Assembly (NCBI GenBank): GCA_031732855.1
Contig: JAVMKJ010000109.1
Location: 1 to 64,000, forward strand
Length of the DNA: 64,000 nt
Direction of reading: 5' to 3'
DNA from: JAVMKJ01 sp031732855
Lineage (GTDB): Bacteria; Pseudomonadota; Gammaproteobacteria; Competibacterales; Competibacteraceae
In this document: positions 50,534-64,000 of the stretch, one piece after another
How positions within the stretch are numbered: the stretch's first letter is position 1
How the letters are laid out: each line of letters starts with the position of its first letter
The notes under the pieces: generated by a model
The model's input: the letters and a program-made list of their open reading frames with translations, nothing else
Database searches by the model: none
What the model was told of the DNA's origin: nothing
Program-made: the position numbers and the translations under genes

Positions 50534-51091
50534 TTAAATTGTCTTTGTGAGTTCTTTTATGAAAGTATAAAAGTCTTCTAAAATTCCCATAGAATTCTTT
50601 TCTGCTTTCTCTTGGCCAAATACTCCATGAGCGACAATAAAAGCTGCATAACCCATAGCTCCGAGTGGGCCTTTTGCATTGTTATAAATACTTTCTATCC
50701 AATCTCTTCCTAAAGCATAATAGAGAGCTTCAAAAGCCAATAGCCCGTTTATCGTTGTCGGTTCTTTAATTGAATAGTTTCTTTGAAGGTATAACATTAC
50801 CTTTTTTAGATCTTCCTTATCGATTGCTAATTCACAACTATCTATTAGTATTGGTTTTACTAACTCTTTCACGTCTTCCATTAGATTGTCTATAACATCA
50901 GATCTTTTTGTATTATTTGTGCTGCAATTTATTATGGCTATACCCGTAATACATAGATAAAAAAAAGATCTCATCCTTTGTGCATCTGTTGGTCTAGCTA
51001 CTCCAAATCTTTTAAATATATTATTTTGTGATTCGATCAGAATTAAGGAAAAACTTTTTTTACTACCGAAGAAGTTTTTAAAGAGATTCAT
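50534..51091 (-). CDS. AT-rich orphan hypothetical protein (cargo)
   Basis: A 185-residue protein in a strikingly AT-rich island (about 50520-51110) within GC-rich DNA, using AT-ending codons unlike any neighbour. It begins MNLFKNFFGSKKSFSLILIE; a hydrophobic segment near residues 42-58 (MRSFFYLCITGIAIINCS) may be a membrane helix or a core helix, and the rest is helical and acidic. I recognise no family. Its composition points to recent acquisition from a low-GC donor. It reads against the rest of the element, typical of cargo such as a defence or immunity gene, but no function can be assigned. Confidence 0.75.
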   Translation of the reverse strand: MNLFKNFFGSKKSFSLILIESQNNIFKRFGVARPTDAQRMRSFFYLCITGIAIINCSTNNTKRSDVIDNLMEDVKELVKPILIDSCELAIDKEDLKKVMLYLQRNYSIKEPTTINGLLAFEALYYALGRDWIESIYNNAKGPLGAMGYAAFIVAHGVFGQEKAEKNSMGILEDFYTFIKELTKTI

Positions 51092-51333
51092 CCTTACGGC
51101 TCCTTTTATCTAGCAATTTGCCACTGGTTGGCACAGGCGAGACGGACAGCTACCGCCAGACACCGGAAGCGAGCCTTTTAGTTGCTGCGGGTCCTCCTGG
51201 CGGGGTTACAGGCGGATTGGCACAGGCTGGAAACCGCCGCAAACACTGCGTTTCAAACTCGACTTGAATAGGTTGACGAGTAGAATTCTGGCGGTGCTGG
51301 CACGCCATTCAGCGACCCCATACCGAACTGGTC

Positions 51334-51930
51334 ATGAAATCCAAAAACACCGAACACGCCCAACAGCGACAGGCCCGCTACCGGCAGAAGAAGAAGGAAG
51401 CCGGATACTACCGGATGGAGTTATCGCTTCCACCCGACGTGTGGGCAGCGCTGGAGAGGCGCTTGATGCCTTACTCCGATTTCCAATGCCCGCAGCAGGC
51501 CGCTGTCACCCTGCTGCGAAAGGCGCTTAACCTGCCCAAACCGCCCGCCCGTGGGAGCGCGACCGGAATAATCCCGCACCATAAAAAGCTGCGTTGCCGG
51601 AATAATCGAACGCCATCCCGCGCGGGCGGGCGACCCCACCCCGACTTTCGGAACGCTACGCGCAATCCACTTCAGCAAGCGAGCTGGTTGGTTGGCTTGC
51701 GGCTCGCTCCACTGCATGGTGGACGCCCCACATCAATCTATCTGGATACTACCGCCCTGAACTCTTACTACCGGAACGGTCCTCAGGAGTTTCATAAGTG
51801 CCTCTCTATGAGCGGCGGCATCCTTGATGTCTTGCAACGCCAAGAAATCGCCGACTGTCGGGGGACTGCTCGACAGAAGTCCCCCTTGTGCCTCCTGTGG
51901 CTGGACGAGCTTGACGGCAATGACTGTTAG
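51334..51930 (+). CDS. Hypothetical protein; first 67 residues paralogous to the 64-aa protein
   Basis: The first part, MKSKNTEHAQQRQARYRQKK followed by YYRMELSLPPDVWAALERRL and MPYSDFQCPQQAAVTLLRKA, looks like a genuine small DNA-binding-type protein related to the one at 50259. From about residue 70 the frame continues to TAG at 51930 with low-complexity, Arg/Pro-rich sequence that has no family character, so the gene may have lost its original stop. The 242 bp before it (51092-51333) hold two copies of a TTGGCACAGGC motif and no gene. Confidence 0.55.
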   Translation: MKSKNTEHAQQRQARYRQKKKEAGYYRMELSLPPDVWAALERRLMPYSDFQCPQQAAVTLLRKALNLPKPPARGSATGIIPHHKKLRCRNNRTPSRAGGRPHPDFRNATRNPLQQASWLVGLRLAPLHGGRPTSIYLDTTALNSYYRNGPQEFHKCLSMSGGILDVLQRQEIADCRGTARQKSPLCLLWLDELDGNDC

Positions 51931-52229
51931 AAAGACTGCAATTGCCTAATCATCATCATATACCGATTTCGATTTAAATTTCGATATGGAGTATCAATCG
52001 GTTGTCCAGTTTGCGTGTCAATTGCCTGATTTGGGTTGATATAGTTATATCTTGTACCCCTTCTTATGTCATTAAAACCACGATCCCCTGTGTCAACACC
52101 ACCAGAACAACCCCACAATTGGCCGTTTCGATTGCGCCAGCATGTCATTCCATTCGACATTTGAACAAACTCGTCGGCGAAGGCTGATGAAGCGCAAAGC
52201 ATTATCAATGCAACAGAATACTTTTTCAT
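51927..52229 (-). CDS. Small secreted protein of the element
   Basis: A 100-residue protein with a clear signal peptide, MKKYSVALIMLCASSAFA, cleaved before DEF. The mature part has two Cys in MTCWRNRNGQLWGCSG and a polar, Asn/Arg/Tyr-rich C-terminus (NDIRRGTRYNYINPNQ). ATG at 52229 was chosen for the signal peptide. The coding region is less GC-rich than the host, and it is a second cargo gene read towards the element interior. Function unknown. Confidence 0.75.
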   Translation of the reverse strand: MKKYSVALIMLCASSAFADEFVQMSNGMTCWRNRNGQLWGCSGGVDTGDRGFNDIRRGTRYNYINPNQAIDTQTGQPIDTPYRNLNRNRYMMMIRQLQSF

Positions 52230-52439
52230 TTCCGCTTCTCCTGACGTCCGCATAGATCAATTATTGCTAAGTGCTTACGGGAACAACACCTAACGCTCCG
52301 GCCGGTGCGGACGAGCCGCACAGCCGGCAAGTTGGGCAGCGCCGCGCTGACCGGGAAAGTACTGCTAATTTTAGCAGCCTTTTCCTGGCGTCCACGCGCG
52401 GGCCGCAACCCCCTCCTGTAATTATTATCCCGCCATGCA

Positions 52440-52530
52440 TTCAAGGGCGGCGTTCGCCCGCAACTGCGCGAACTGGCGCGGGCGTCGCGCGAACAGTGGG
52501 AAGCGTTGAACCGTATCCGGTGCGCAGGCG
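52440..52530 (+). pseudogene. Fragment of the 68-residue element protein
   Basis: In one frame the sequence reads FKGGVRPQLRELARASREQW then EALNRIR, parallel to SKGGIRQQLRELARVLREQR and DLLNRLG of the gene at 50048. The N-terminal half is missing. It lies 100 bp inside the right end, in a 400-bp stretch without intact genes (52230-52629). Confidence 0.65.
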
Positions 52531-52559
52531 GCGCCACTTCCCAAGCCTAGCACTCTCAA

Positions 52560-52583
52560 TTCTGCTAGCCATACTGCTAGCCA
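52560..52583. repeat. Right subterminal repeat, candidate integrase arm site
   Basis: It matches 39943-39966 at 23 of 24 positions in the same orientation, with CTGCTAGCCA-type units 13 bp apart. It lies 47 bp inside attR. Confidence 0.6.
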
Positions 52584-52588
52584 CAATG

Positions 52589-52620
52589 AAAAAAGGCTTA
52601 TCCAGTATTTGATAAGCTTT
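52589..52620 (-). terminator. Element-borne terminator for tRNA-Thr
   Basis: On the minus strand, AAAGCTTATC-AAATACTG-GATAAGCCTT is followed by a T6 run. It starts 9 bp after the tRNA CCA end, just inside the element, so it replaces the native terminator displaced to 39721-39762. Confidence 0.75.
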
Positions 52621-52629
52621 TGTTTTATA

Positions 52630-52674
52630 TGGAGCTGGCGAAGGGAATCGAACCCCCGACCCGCTGCTTACAAG
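52630..52674. other. attR within tRNA-Thr
   Basis: These 45 bp are identical to attL (39770-39814), covering the anticodon loop to CCA. The tRNA stays complete because the element end reproduces its 3' half. Confidence 0.9.
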
Positions 52675-52705
52675 GCAGCTGCTCTACCGACTGAGCTACG
52701 CCAGC
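52630..52705 (-). tRNA. tRNA-Thr(UGU)
   Basis: A 76-nt cloverleaf on the minus strand: acceptor GCTGGCG/CGCCAGC, anticodon stem GCTGC/GCAGC with loop CTTGTAA (anticodon TGT), T-arm GGGGGTTCGATTCCC and encoded CCA. Its 3' half is the integration site of the element. It is divergent from the tRNA-Tyr gene 107 bp away. Confidence 0.96.
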
Positions 52706-52812
52706 GACTGGAAGACAAGGTTCATTATAAAGGTTCTGCGACCCTTTTGAAAAATTCACCCCCAAAGATTGACAAGGCATTTTATCACCGCCAAAATGGG
52801 CGACTCAATTTT

Positions 52813-52897
<85 letters not shown>

Positions 52898-52984
52898 CAC
52901 CTTGAGATCGAGATTGACGGGGTTGGAGCGCGGCGGCCGCAAGTGTGCGTACGACTTGGGATGATGAGATCCTGGCGTGGCAAG

Positions 52985-53058
<74 letters not shown>

Positions 53059-53089
53059 TAAGTTTTGAAAAACGAAGAGAATTTTCCGG

Positions 53090-53165
<76 letters not shown>

Positions 53166-53246
53166 CTCAATGGCTTTTGACGTGCCCGATTGTTGAGGCA
53201 GTGTGGACCGAATTTCTGGCCCAGAGCATTGCAGGGGAGTTCGTGG

Positions 53247-54437
<1,191 letters not shown>

Positions 54438-54494
54438 TCATCTGTAAGGCAACCGGGTGGAACCTCCGATCGTGGTTCCACTCTCCGTAGTTAC

Positions 54495-54570
<76 letters not shown>

Positions 54571-54652
54571 TCTCACTCATGGCATATCCCGGAACCCGTT
54601 CGCCGCTCCCGGCGAGCGGGAAACCGTTGGGATGCGCGAAGCCGAAATCCGC

Positions 54653-55027
54653 ATGAATTCGACCAAGTCCGAAACGCAAGCTCCCAACCGCGCCGATATC
54701 CTCAAGTTGCTGGCCGCAGGCGCCATCGTCCTCGGCGCGCTGGCGGCCTTTTATATCTTCGCGCAGCACTCGCTGCTGGTGAGGGTTATCGGCCTGCTGG
54801 CGGCGGCCGGCGCCGCGGTGGCCATCGCCCTGAAAACCGAACCGGGTGCCGAAACCCTGGAATTCATGCGCGGGGCCCGCGCCGAACTGCGCAAGGTCGT
54901 CTGGCCCACGCGCGCCGAATCCACGCAAACCACGCTGATCGTGATCGCCATGGTCGTGATCATGGGCCTGCTGCTGTGGCTGCTGGACGTGCTGCTGTTC
55001 TGGCTGGTTCGGCTGGTCACCGGGTAA
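54653..55027 (+). CDS. secE: Preprotein translocase subunit SecE
   Basis: A 124-residue inner-membrane component of the SecYEG channel. There are three hydrophobic helices as in E. coli (two near residues 23-60, one near 96-118). The conserved cytoplasmic segment AELRKVVWPTRAESTQTT precedes the last helix and contacts SecY. The start is uncertain: ATG at 54653 gives MNSTKSETQ, while an ATG seven codons earlier (54632) has a slightly better-placed GGG. nusG follows 12 bp downstream, the universal secE-nusG pairing. Confidence 0.94.
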   Translation: MNSTKSETQAPNRADILKLLAAGAIVLGALAAFYIFAQHSLLVRVIGLLAAAGAAVAIALKTEPGAETLEFMRGARAELRKVVWPTRAESTQTTLIVIAMVVIMGLLLWLLDVLLFWLVRLVTG

Positions 55028-55039
55028 CGGAGCGGCGAC

Positions 55040-55579
55040 ATGGCGATGCGGTGGTATGTGGTGCAGGCCTATTCCGGCTTCGAGCAGCACGTCAAGCGCT
55101 CGCTGCTGGAACGGATCAATCGCGATGGCATCAAGGACCGGTTCGGCCAGGTTCTCGTTCCCACCGAGGAAGTCGTGGAAATGCGCGACGGTCAGAAACG
55201 CAAGAGCGACCGCAAATTCTTCCCGGGCTACGTGCTGGTGCAGATGGAGATGGACAACGACACCTGGCACCTGGTCCGCGGCGTTCCCAAGGTGCTGGGC
55301 TTCATCGGCGGCACCAGCGACAAGCCGGCGCCCATCTCCGAGAAGGAAGCCCAGACGATCCTGCAGCGGGTTCAGGACGGCGTCGACAAACCCAAGCCCA
55401 AGGTTCTGTACGAACCGGGCGAGATGGTGCGCGTCACCGACGGTCCGTTCAACGACTTCGAGGGCGTGGTCGAGGAAGTCAACTATGAAAAGAGCCGGCT
55501 ACGGGTGGGCGTGATGATCTTCGGCCGCACCACCCCGGTCGAACTGGAATTCAGTCAGGTCGAAAAAGTTTCCCGCTGA
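55040..55579 (+). CDS. nusG: Transcription termination/antitermination factor NusG
   Basis: A 179-residue factor that binds RNA polymerase through its NGN domain (MRWYVVQAYSGFEQHVKRSL) and links to Rho or ribosomal S10 through the C-terminal KOW domain (EPGEMVRVTDGPFNDFEGVV). The RKFFPGYVLVQMEM segment is highly conserved. It is co-transcribed with secE; rplK starts 90 bp downstream. Confidence 0.98.
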   Translation: MAMRWYVVQAYSGFEQHVKRSLLERINRDGIKDRFGQVLVPTEEVVEMRDGQKRKSDRKFFPGYVLVQMEMDNDTWHLVRGVPKVLGFIGGTSDKPAPISEKEAQTILQRVQDGVDKPKPKVLYEPGEMVRVTDGPFNDFEGVVEEVNYEKSRLRVGVMIFGRTTPVELEFSQVEKVSR

Positions 55580-55669
55580 CCGGCGCCCGCCGGTCGCCTC
55601 TTCAGCCGCCCGACCGTCGGGCGGCCCATCCGGGGAGCCGCAAGGCGCTCGTACCCGACAGGAGCAACG

Positions 55670-56101
55670 ATGGCAAAAAAAGTCACGGCATACGTCAAAT
55701 TGCAGGTTGCGGCCGCCAAGGCCAATCCCAGCCCCCCCGTCGGCCCTGCGCTGGGCCAGCACGGGGTAAACATCATGGAGTTCTGCAAGACCTTCAACGC
55801 CCAGACCCAGCATCTGGAACCCGGTTTGCCGATTCCGGTGGTGATCACGGTCTACAGCGACCGCAGCTTCACCTTCATCATGAAAACCCCGCCGGCCTCG
55901 GTGCTGCTGAGGAAGGCGCTGGGTCTCGACAAGGGCAGCCCCAACCCCAACACCAAGAAGATCGGCACCGTCACCCGCGGCCAACTGGAAGACGTGGCCA
56001 GAGCCAAGATGCCGGACCTGACCGCCGCCGATCTCGACGCGGCGGTACGGACCATCGCCGGCAGCGCCCGTTCCATGGGCCTCAACGTCGAGGGGGTGTG
56101 A
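55670..56101 (+). CDS. rplK: 50S ribosomal protein L11
   Basis: A 143-residue protein of the GTPase-associated centre, starting MAKKVTAYVKLQVAAAKANP with the conserved PPVGPALGQHGVNIMEFCK segment, and a C-terminal 23S rRNA-binding domain (AGSARSMGLNVEG). The 90-bp leader (55580-55669) is where L1 represses the rplKA operon in related bacteria; a GC-rich hairpin (GCCCGACCGTCGGGC, about 55606-55623) is visible there. rplA follows after 3 bp. Confidence 0.98.
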   Translation: MAKKVTAYVKLQVAAAKANPSPPVGPALGQHGVNIMEFCKTFNAQTQHLEPGLPIPVVITVYSDRSFTFIMKTPPASVLLRKALGLDKGSPNPNTKKIGTVTRGQLEDVARAKMPDLTAADLDAAVRTIAGSARSMGLNVEGV

Positions 56102-56104
56102 GTC

Positions 56105-56800
56105 ATGGCCAAGCTTTCCAAGCGCCTGCAAGCGATCCGTGCCAAGCTGACTCCGGGCAAGTTCTATCCCGTCGAGGATGCGATCAACCTGCTGAAGGAA
56201 CTCTCGACCATCAAATTCCGGGAATCGGTGGATGTCGCCGTCAATCTGGGCGTGGATCCCCGCAAATCCGATCAGGTCGTGCGCGGCGCCACGGTGCTGC
56301 CCAACGGCACCGGCAAAACCGTGCGGGTCGCGGTGTTCGCCCAGGGCGCCAACGCCGACGCCGCCCGGGCCGCGGGGGCCGACGTGGTCGGTTTCGAGGA
56401 TCTGGCCGAATCGGTCAAGGCCGGCAATCTCAATTTCGACGTGGTCATCGCTTCTCCCGACGCGATGCGGGTAGTCGGCCAGCTCGGCAAGATTCTCGGC
56501 CCGCGCGGCCTGATGCCCAATCCCAAGGTCGGCACCGTGACCCCCGACGTGGCGGGCGCGATCCGCAACGCCAAGGCCGGTCAGGTCCGTTACCGTACCG
56601 ACAAGAGCGGCATCATCCACTGCACCATCGGCAAGGTGGATTTTGCTCCCAACCAGTTGCGGGAAAATCTCCAGGCCTTGCTGCACGACCTGCAGAAGGC
56701 CAAGCCCTCGACCTCCAAGGGTGTTTACATCCGCCGGGTCACCGTGTCCACCACCATGGGCCCGGGTCTGGCCGTGGATCAGGCCACGCTATCGTTCTGA
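56105..56800 (+). CDS. rplA: 50S ribosomal protein L1
   Basis: A 231-residue L1-stalk protein and translational repressor of its own operon. It begins MAKLSKRLQAIRAKLTPGK and has the family signature region GILGPRGLMPNPKVGTVT-like (KILGPRGLMPNPKVGTV). The length matches the family (234 in E. coli). It is coupled closely to rplK. Confidence 0.98.
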   Translation: MAKLSKRLQAIRAKLTPGKFYPVEDAINLLKELSTIKFRESVDVAVNLGVDPRKSDQVVRGATVLPNGTGKTVRVAVFAQGANADAARAAGADVVGFEDLAESVKAGNLNFDVVIASPDAMRVVGQLGKILGPRGLMPNPKVGTVTPDVAGAIRNAKAGQVRYRTDKSGIIHCTIGKVDFAPNQLRENLQALLHDLQKAKPSTSKGVYIRRVTVSTTMGPGLAVDQATLSF

Positions 56801-57025
56801 ACCCCGAACTCAAGCATTCCCGGCGTCGGGCCGGGAATGGACGAAGAACTTTGGGCCGGCCGGAGTTACCGGTCAGCGTCAAAGACCGCGGGCGCCCTCG
56901 GGCTTAATCGGTTCCGGCCATCGGCCGGCGCAACCCGCGCAGACGGCAAGGCCCTTCCGGATCGTTCCTGGCAAGGCCGCCGTACCCTTCTCCACGCTGT
57001 GGAGGAAAACCCACGAGGACATGCA
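56801..57025 (+). promoter_or_regulatory. rplJ leader region
   Basis: These 225 bp lie between rplA and rplJ, where related bacteria have the rplJL-rpoBC promoter and the L10(L12)4-binding leader. CCCGGC-type inverted repeats are visible near 56818-56835 (TTCCCGGCGTCGGGCCGGGAA). I cannot fold the L10 site by eye, so its presence is inferred from position. Confidence 0.55.
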
Positions 57026-57559
57026 ATGAGTCTCAATCTGGCGGAAAAACAGGCTGTGGTGGCCGAAGTCGCCAAAGTGGCTGCCAGCGCGCACTCCGCG
57101 GTTGCCGCCGAGTACCGCGGGCTGAGCGTGACTCAGCTCACGGCTCTGCGCGTGAAGGCGCGGGAAACCGGCGTTTACCTGCGCGTCGTCAAGAACACCC
57201 TGGCGCGACGCGCCGTGCGGGGAACCGGGTTCGAGTGCCTCCAACCCAGTCTGGTGGGACCGCTGATTCTGGCGTTCTCCCAGGAGGACCCAGGCGCGGC
57301 CGCGCGGTTGTTCAAGGAATTTCTCAAGGAAAAAGCCAACGAGAAACTGGTCGTCAAGGCGCTGGCGGTCGGCGGACAGGCGTATCCGGCCAACGAACTG
57401 GATCGCCTGGCCAGCCTGCCGACCCGCGACGAAGCGATCGGTCTGCTCATGGCCTGCCTGCGGGCTCCGCTCGACAAGTTCGCGCGGACCCTCAACGAAA
57501 TTCCGGGCAAGCTGGTACGCACGATCGAGGCGATCCGTCAGCAGAAGGAAGCCGCCTGA
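57026..57559 (+). CDS. rplJ: 50S ribosomal protein L10
   Basis: A 177-residue stalk-base protein that binds L7/L12 dimers through its C-terminal helix and 23S rRNA through its N-terminal domain. It begins MSLNLAEKQAVVAEVAKVA and includes the conserved EYRGLSVTQLTALR and VKNTLARRA. ATG at 57026 follows GAGG at the right distance. It autoregulates through the leader upstream. rplL follows after a 67-bp gap that contains a tetranucleotide repeat. Confidence 0.97.
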   Translation: MSLNLAEKQAVVAEVAKVAASAHSAVAAEYRGLSVTQLTALRVKARETGVYLRVVKNTLARRAVRGTGFECLQPSLVGPLILAFSQEDPGAAARLFKEFLKEKANEKLVVKALAVGGQAYPANELDRLASLPTRDEAIGLLMACLRAPLDKFARTLNEIPGKLVRTIEAIRQQKEAA

Positions 57560-57581
57560 TCCATCCCGGCGACAAACAGCC

Positions 57582-57600
57582 TGATTGATTGATTGATTGA
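57582..57600 (+). repeat. TGAT tetranucleotide repeat between rplJ and rplL
   Basis: Four tandem TGAT units plus TGA, ending 26 bp before the rplL start and outside its ribosome site (CAGGAG). Slippage here would change the rplJ-rplL spacing. Confidence 0.8.
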
Positions 57601-57626
57601 ACCTTATTACCAGGAGTAAATCCGCA

Positions 57627-58001
57627 ATGGCCGTTTCGAAAGAAGACATTCTGGACACCATCGCCGGCATGACCGTGATGGAAATCGTGGAGCTGATTTC
57701 CGCGATGGAAGAGAAGTTTGGCGTCACCGCCGCCGCCGCCGTGGCGGCGGCTCCGGCCGCCGCCGCCGCCGCCGCGCCGGTCGAGGAGAAGACCGAATTC
57801 GACGTGGTGATGACCAGCTTCGGCGAGAAGAAGGTCGAGGTGATCAAGGTGGTGCGCGCCCTGACCGGTCTGGGGCTGAAGGAAGCCAAGGACGCGGTGG
57901 AAGGCGTGCCCTCCACCATCAAGGAAGGCATTCCCAAGGCCGAGGCCGAGGACGTCAAGAAGAAGCTGGAAGAAGCCGGCGCCAAGGTCGAAATCAAGTA
58001 A
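57627..58001 (+). CDS. rplL: 50S ribosomal protein L7/L12
   Basis: A 124-residue stalk protein present as several dimers per ribosome, recruiting translation GTPases. The N-terminal dimerisation and L10-binding domain (ISAMEEKFGV) is followed by an Ala-rich hinge (about 40-60) and the C-terminal domain (GLGLKEAKDAVEGVP). ATG at 57627 follows CAGGAGTAAA. The Ala-rich hinge is encoded by GCC runs. Confidence 0.98.
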   Translation: MAVSKEDILDTIAGMTVMEIVELISAMEEKFGVTAAAAVAAAPAAAAAAAPVEEKTEFDVVMTSFGEKKVEVIKVVRALTGLGLKEAKDAVEGVPSTIKEGIPKAEAEDVKKKLEEAGAKVEIK

Positions 58002-58008
58002 GCGCGGC

Positions 58009-58029
58009 GATCCCGTCATTGGTGGGATC
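58009..58029 (+). terminator. Hairpin after rplL, candidate rplL-rpoB attenuator
   Basis: GATCCC-GTCATTGGT-GGGATC begins 7 bp after the rplL stop. It has no T-run, so it could be a partial attenuator or an RNase III-type processing site like the one between rplL and rpoB in E. coli. The rest of the 246-bp gap to rpoB shows nothing else. Confidence 0.5.
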
Positions 58030-58247
58030 TCGTTGCGCGATATCGTCCGGCTCGAACGGACTCCGAGGGGAACGGCTGGCGGCCGCGGGTCGCCAGTTCG
58101 TTCCCGTTTGCGTGTGTCAGGGTTTCAATCCACCCCGCCAAGACCGGCGGGCGAAACGCGTTCCGGCCCGCGGGATCGCGGCTCGGAACCGATGATGGAA
58201 TCGGGCGGCTCCCGCCCTTGGCTGGTACTCCCGTGAGAGGAATCCCG

Positions 58248-62411
<4,164 letters not shown>

Positions 62412-62467
62412 GGCCGATGCGCCCCCCCGCCCGCCGCGGCGGGACAACGCAATTCCATGGGTGAGAG

Positions 62468-64000
<1,533 letters not shown>

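Larger units (their letters stand above)
39770..52674. mobile_element. Integrative replicating element in tRNA-Thr(UGU)
   Basis: A 12.9-kb element bounded by perfect 45-bp direct repeats (39770-39814 and 52630-52674). The right copy is the 3' part of an intact tRNA-Thr gene and the left copy is a displaced tRNA 3' fragment. The tyrosine integrase gene starts about 200 bp inside the left end. Contents in order: integrase, decayed toxin-antitoxin genes, a hypothetical protein, AlpA-like regulator, a probable replication accessory protein, Toprim/DUF3987 primase-helicase, family A DNA polymerase with an iteron-like array, small proteins, an AT-rich orphan gene and a small secreted protein. No capsid, terminase, relaxase or secretion genes are seen, so transfer probably needs a helper. 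Confidence 0.9.

Noticed and set aside
51540..51930. C-terminal two thirds of the protein at 51334 as a genuine domain
   Set aside because: Composition is low-complexity and unlike any domain; kept in the feature because the frame is open, but treated as probable readthrough.
39770..52674. Considered as a prophage
   Set aside because: No terminase, portal, capsid, tail or lysis gene can be recognised, despite integrase, AlpA and replication genes.

Overview
This window is a GC-rich bacterial chromosome segment, most likely from a gammaproteobacterium. The right end carries the classic block tRNA-Tyr, tRNA-Gly, tRNA-Thr, tuf, tRNA-Trp, secE, nusG, rplKAJL, rpoBC. The left end carries a Shewanella-like lactate module (LldF/LutB, LldG/LutC, iron-sulfur D-lactate dehydrogenase, LldP). 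Propionyl-CoA carboxylase, an exosortase H locus and several AAA-ATPase-like/PD-(D/E)XK paralogues would suit the Competibacter/Contendobacter group, but that placement is inference only.

Layout. Bases 1-6455: lactate oxidation and uptake. 6666-8384: two polar amino-acid ABC permeases. 8477-12223: a TRAP-type binding protein next to a membrane GGDEF-EAL protein, a likely sensor/c-di-GMP pair. 12385-17045: a 1092-residue uncharacterised protein overlapping a SWIM zinc-finger protein. 17216-23962: an accessory zone with three AAA-ATPase-like/PD-(D/E)XK genes, an intact mqsRA toxin-antitoxin operon, a mazE gene with a truncated mazF, and a decayed DUF5131 gene. 24140-34353: an amino-acid binding protein, an Ivy lysozyme inhibitor, a CNNM/CorC-like protein, the exosortase H trio, an Old Yellow Enzyme, a SulP-STAS-cNMP transporter and an RNase II family enzyme. 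34405-35068: fused gene remnants. 35430-38960: pccB-pccA. 39075-39545: bacteriohemerythrin.

Bases 39770-52674 are a 12.9-kb integrative element in the 3' half of a tRNA-Thr(UGU) gene. It is bounded by perfect 45-bp direct repeats, with the integrase beside the left repeat. It encodes its own replication proteins: AlpA-like regulator, a Toprim/DUF3987 primase-helicase and a family A DNA polymerase. It has no recognisable capsid, terminase, relaxase or conjugation gene. Within the 5' end of the polymerase gene lie nine copies of the hexamer GCGACT in three blocks of three, at exact 9-bp and 45-bp periods, with the third block inverted. This looks like an intragenic replication origin.

The element also holds a graveyard of toxin-antitoxin genes. 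A 113-bp MITE splits a hicB-like antitoxin in codon 3, and its target duplication allows the old frame to be reconstructed exactly. The partner HicA has Tyr where the family has its catalytic His. A YefM antitoxin overlaps a 17-residue internal-deletion remnant of YoeB, and a YgiT-type antitoxin has no toxin. Near the right end lie an AT-rich orphan gene and a small secreted protein. The element supplies a replacement terminator for the tRNA; the original terminator-like hairpin is stranded beyond the left repeat.

All functional assignments come from reading motifs and family resemblance by eye; no search was run.
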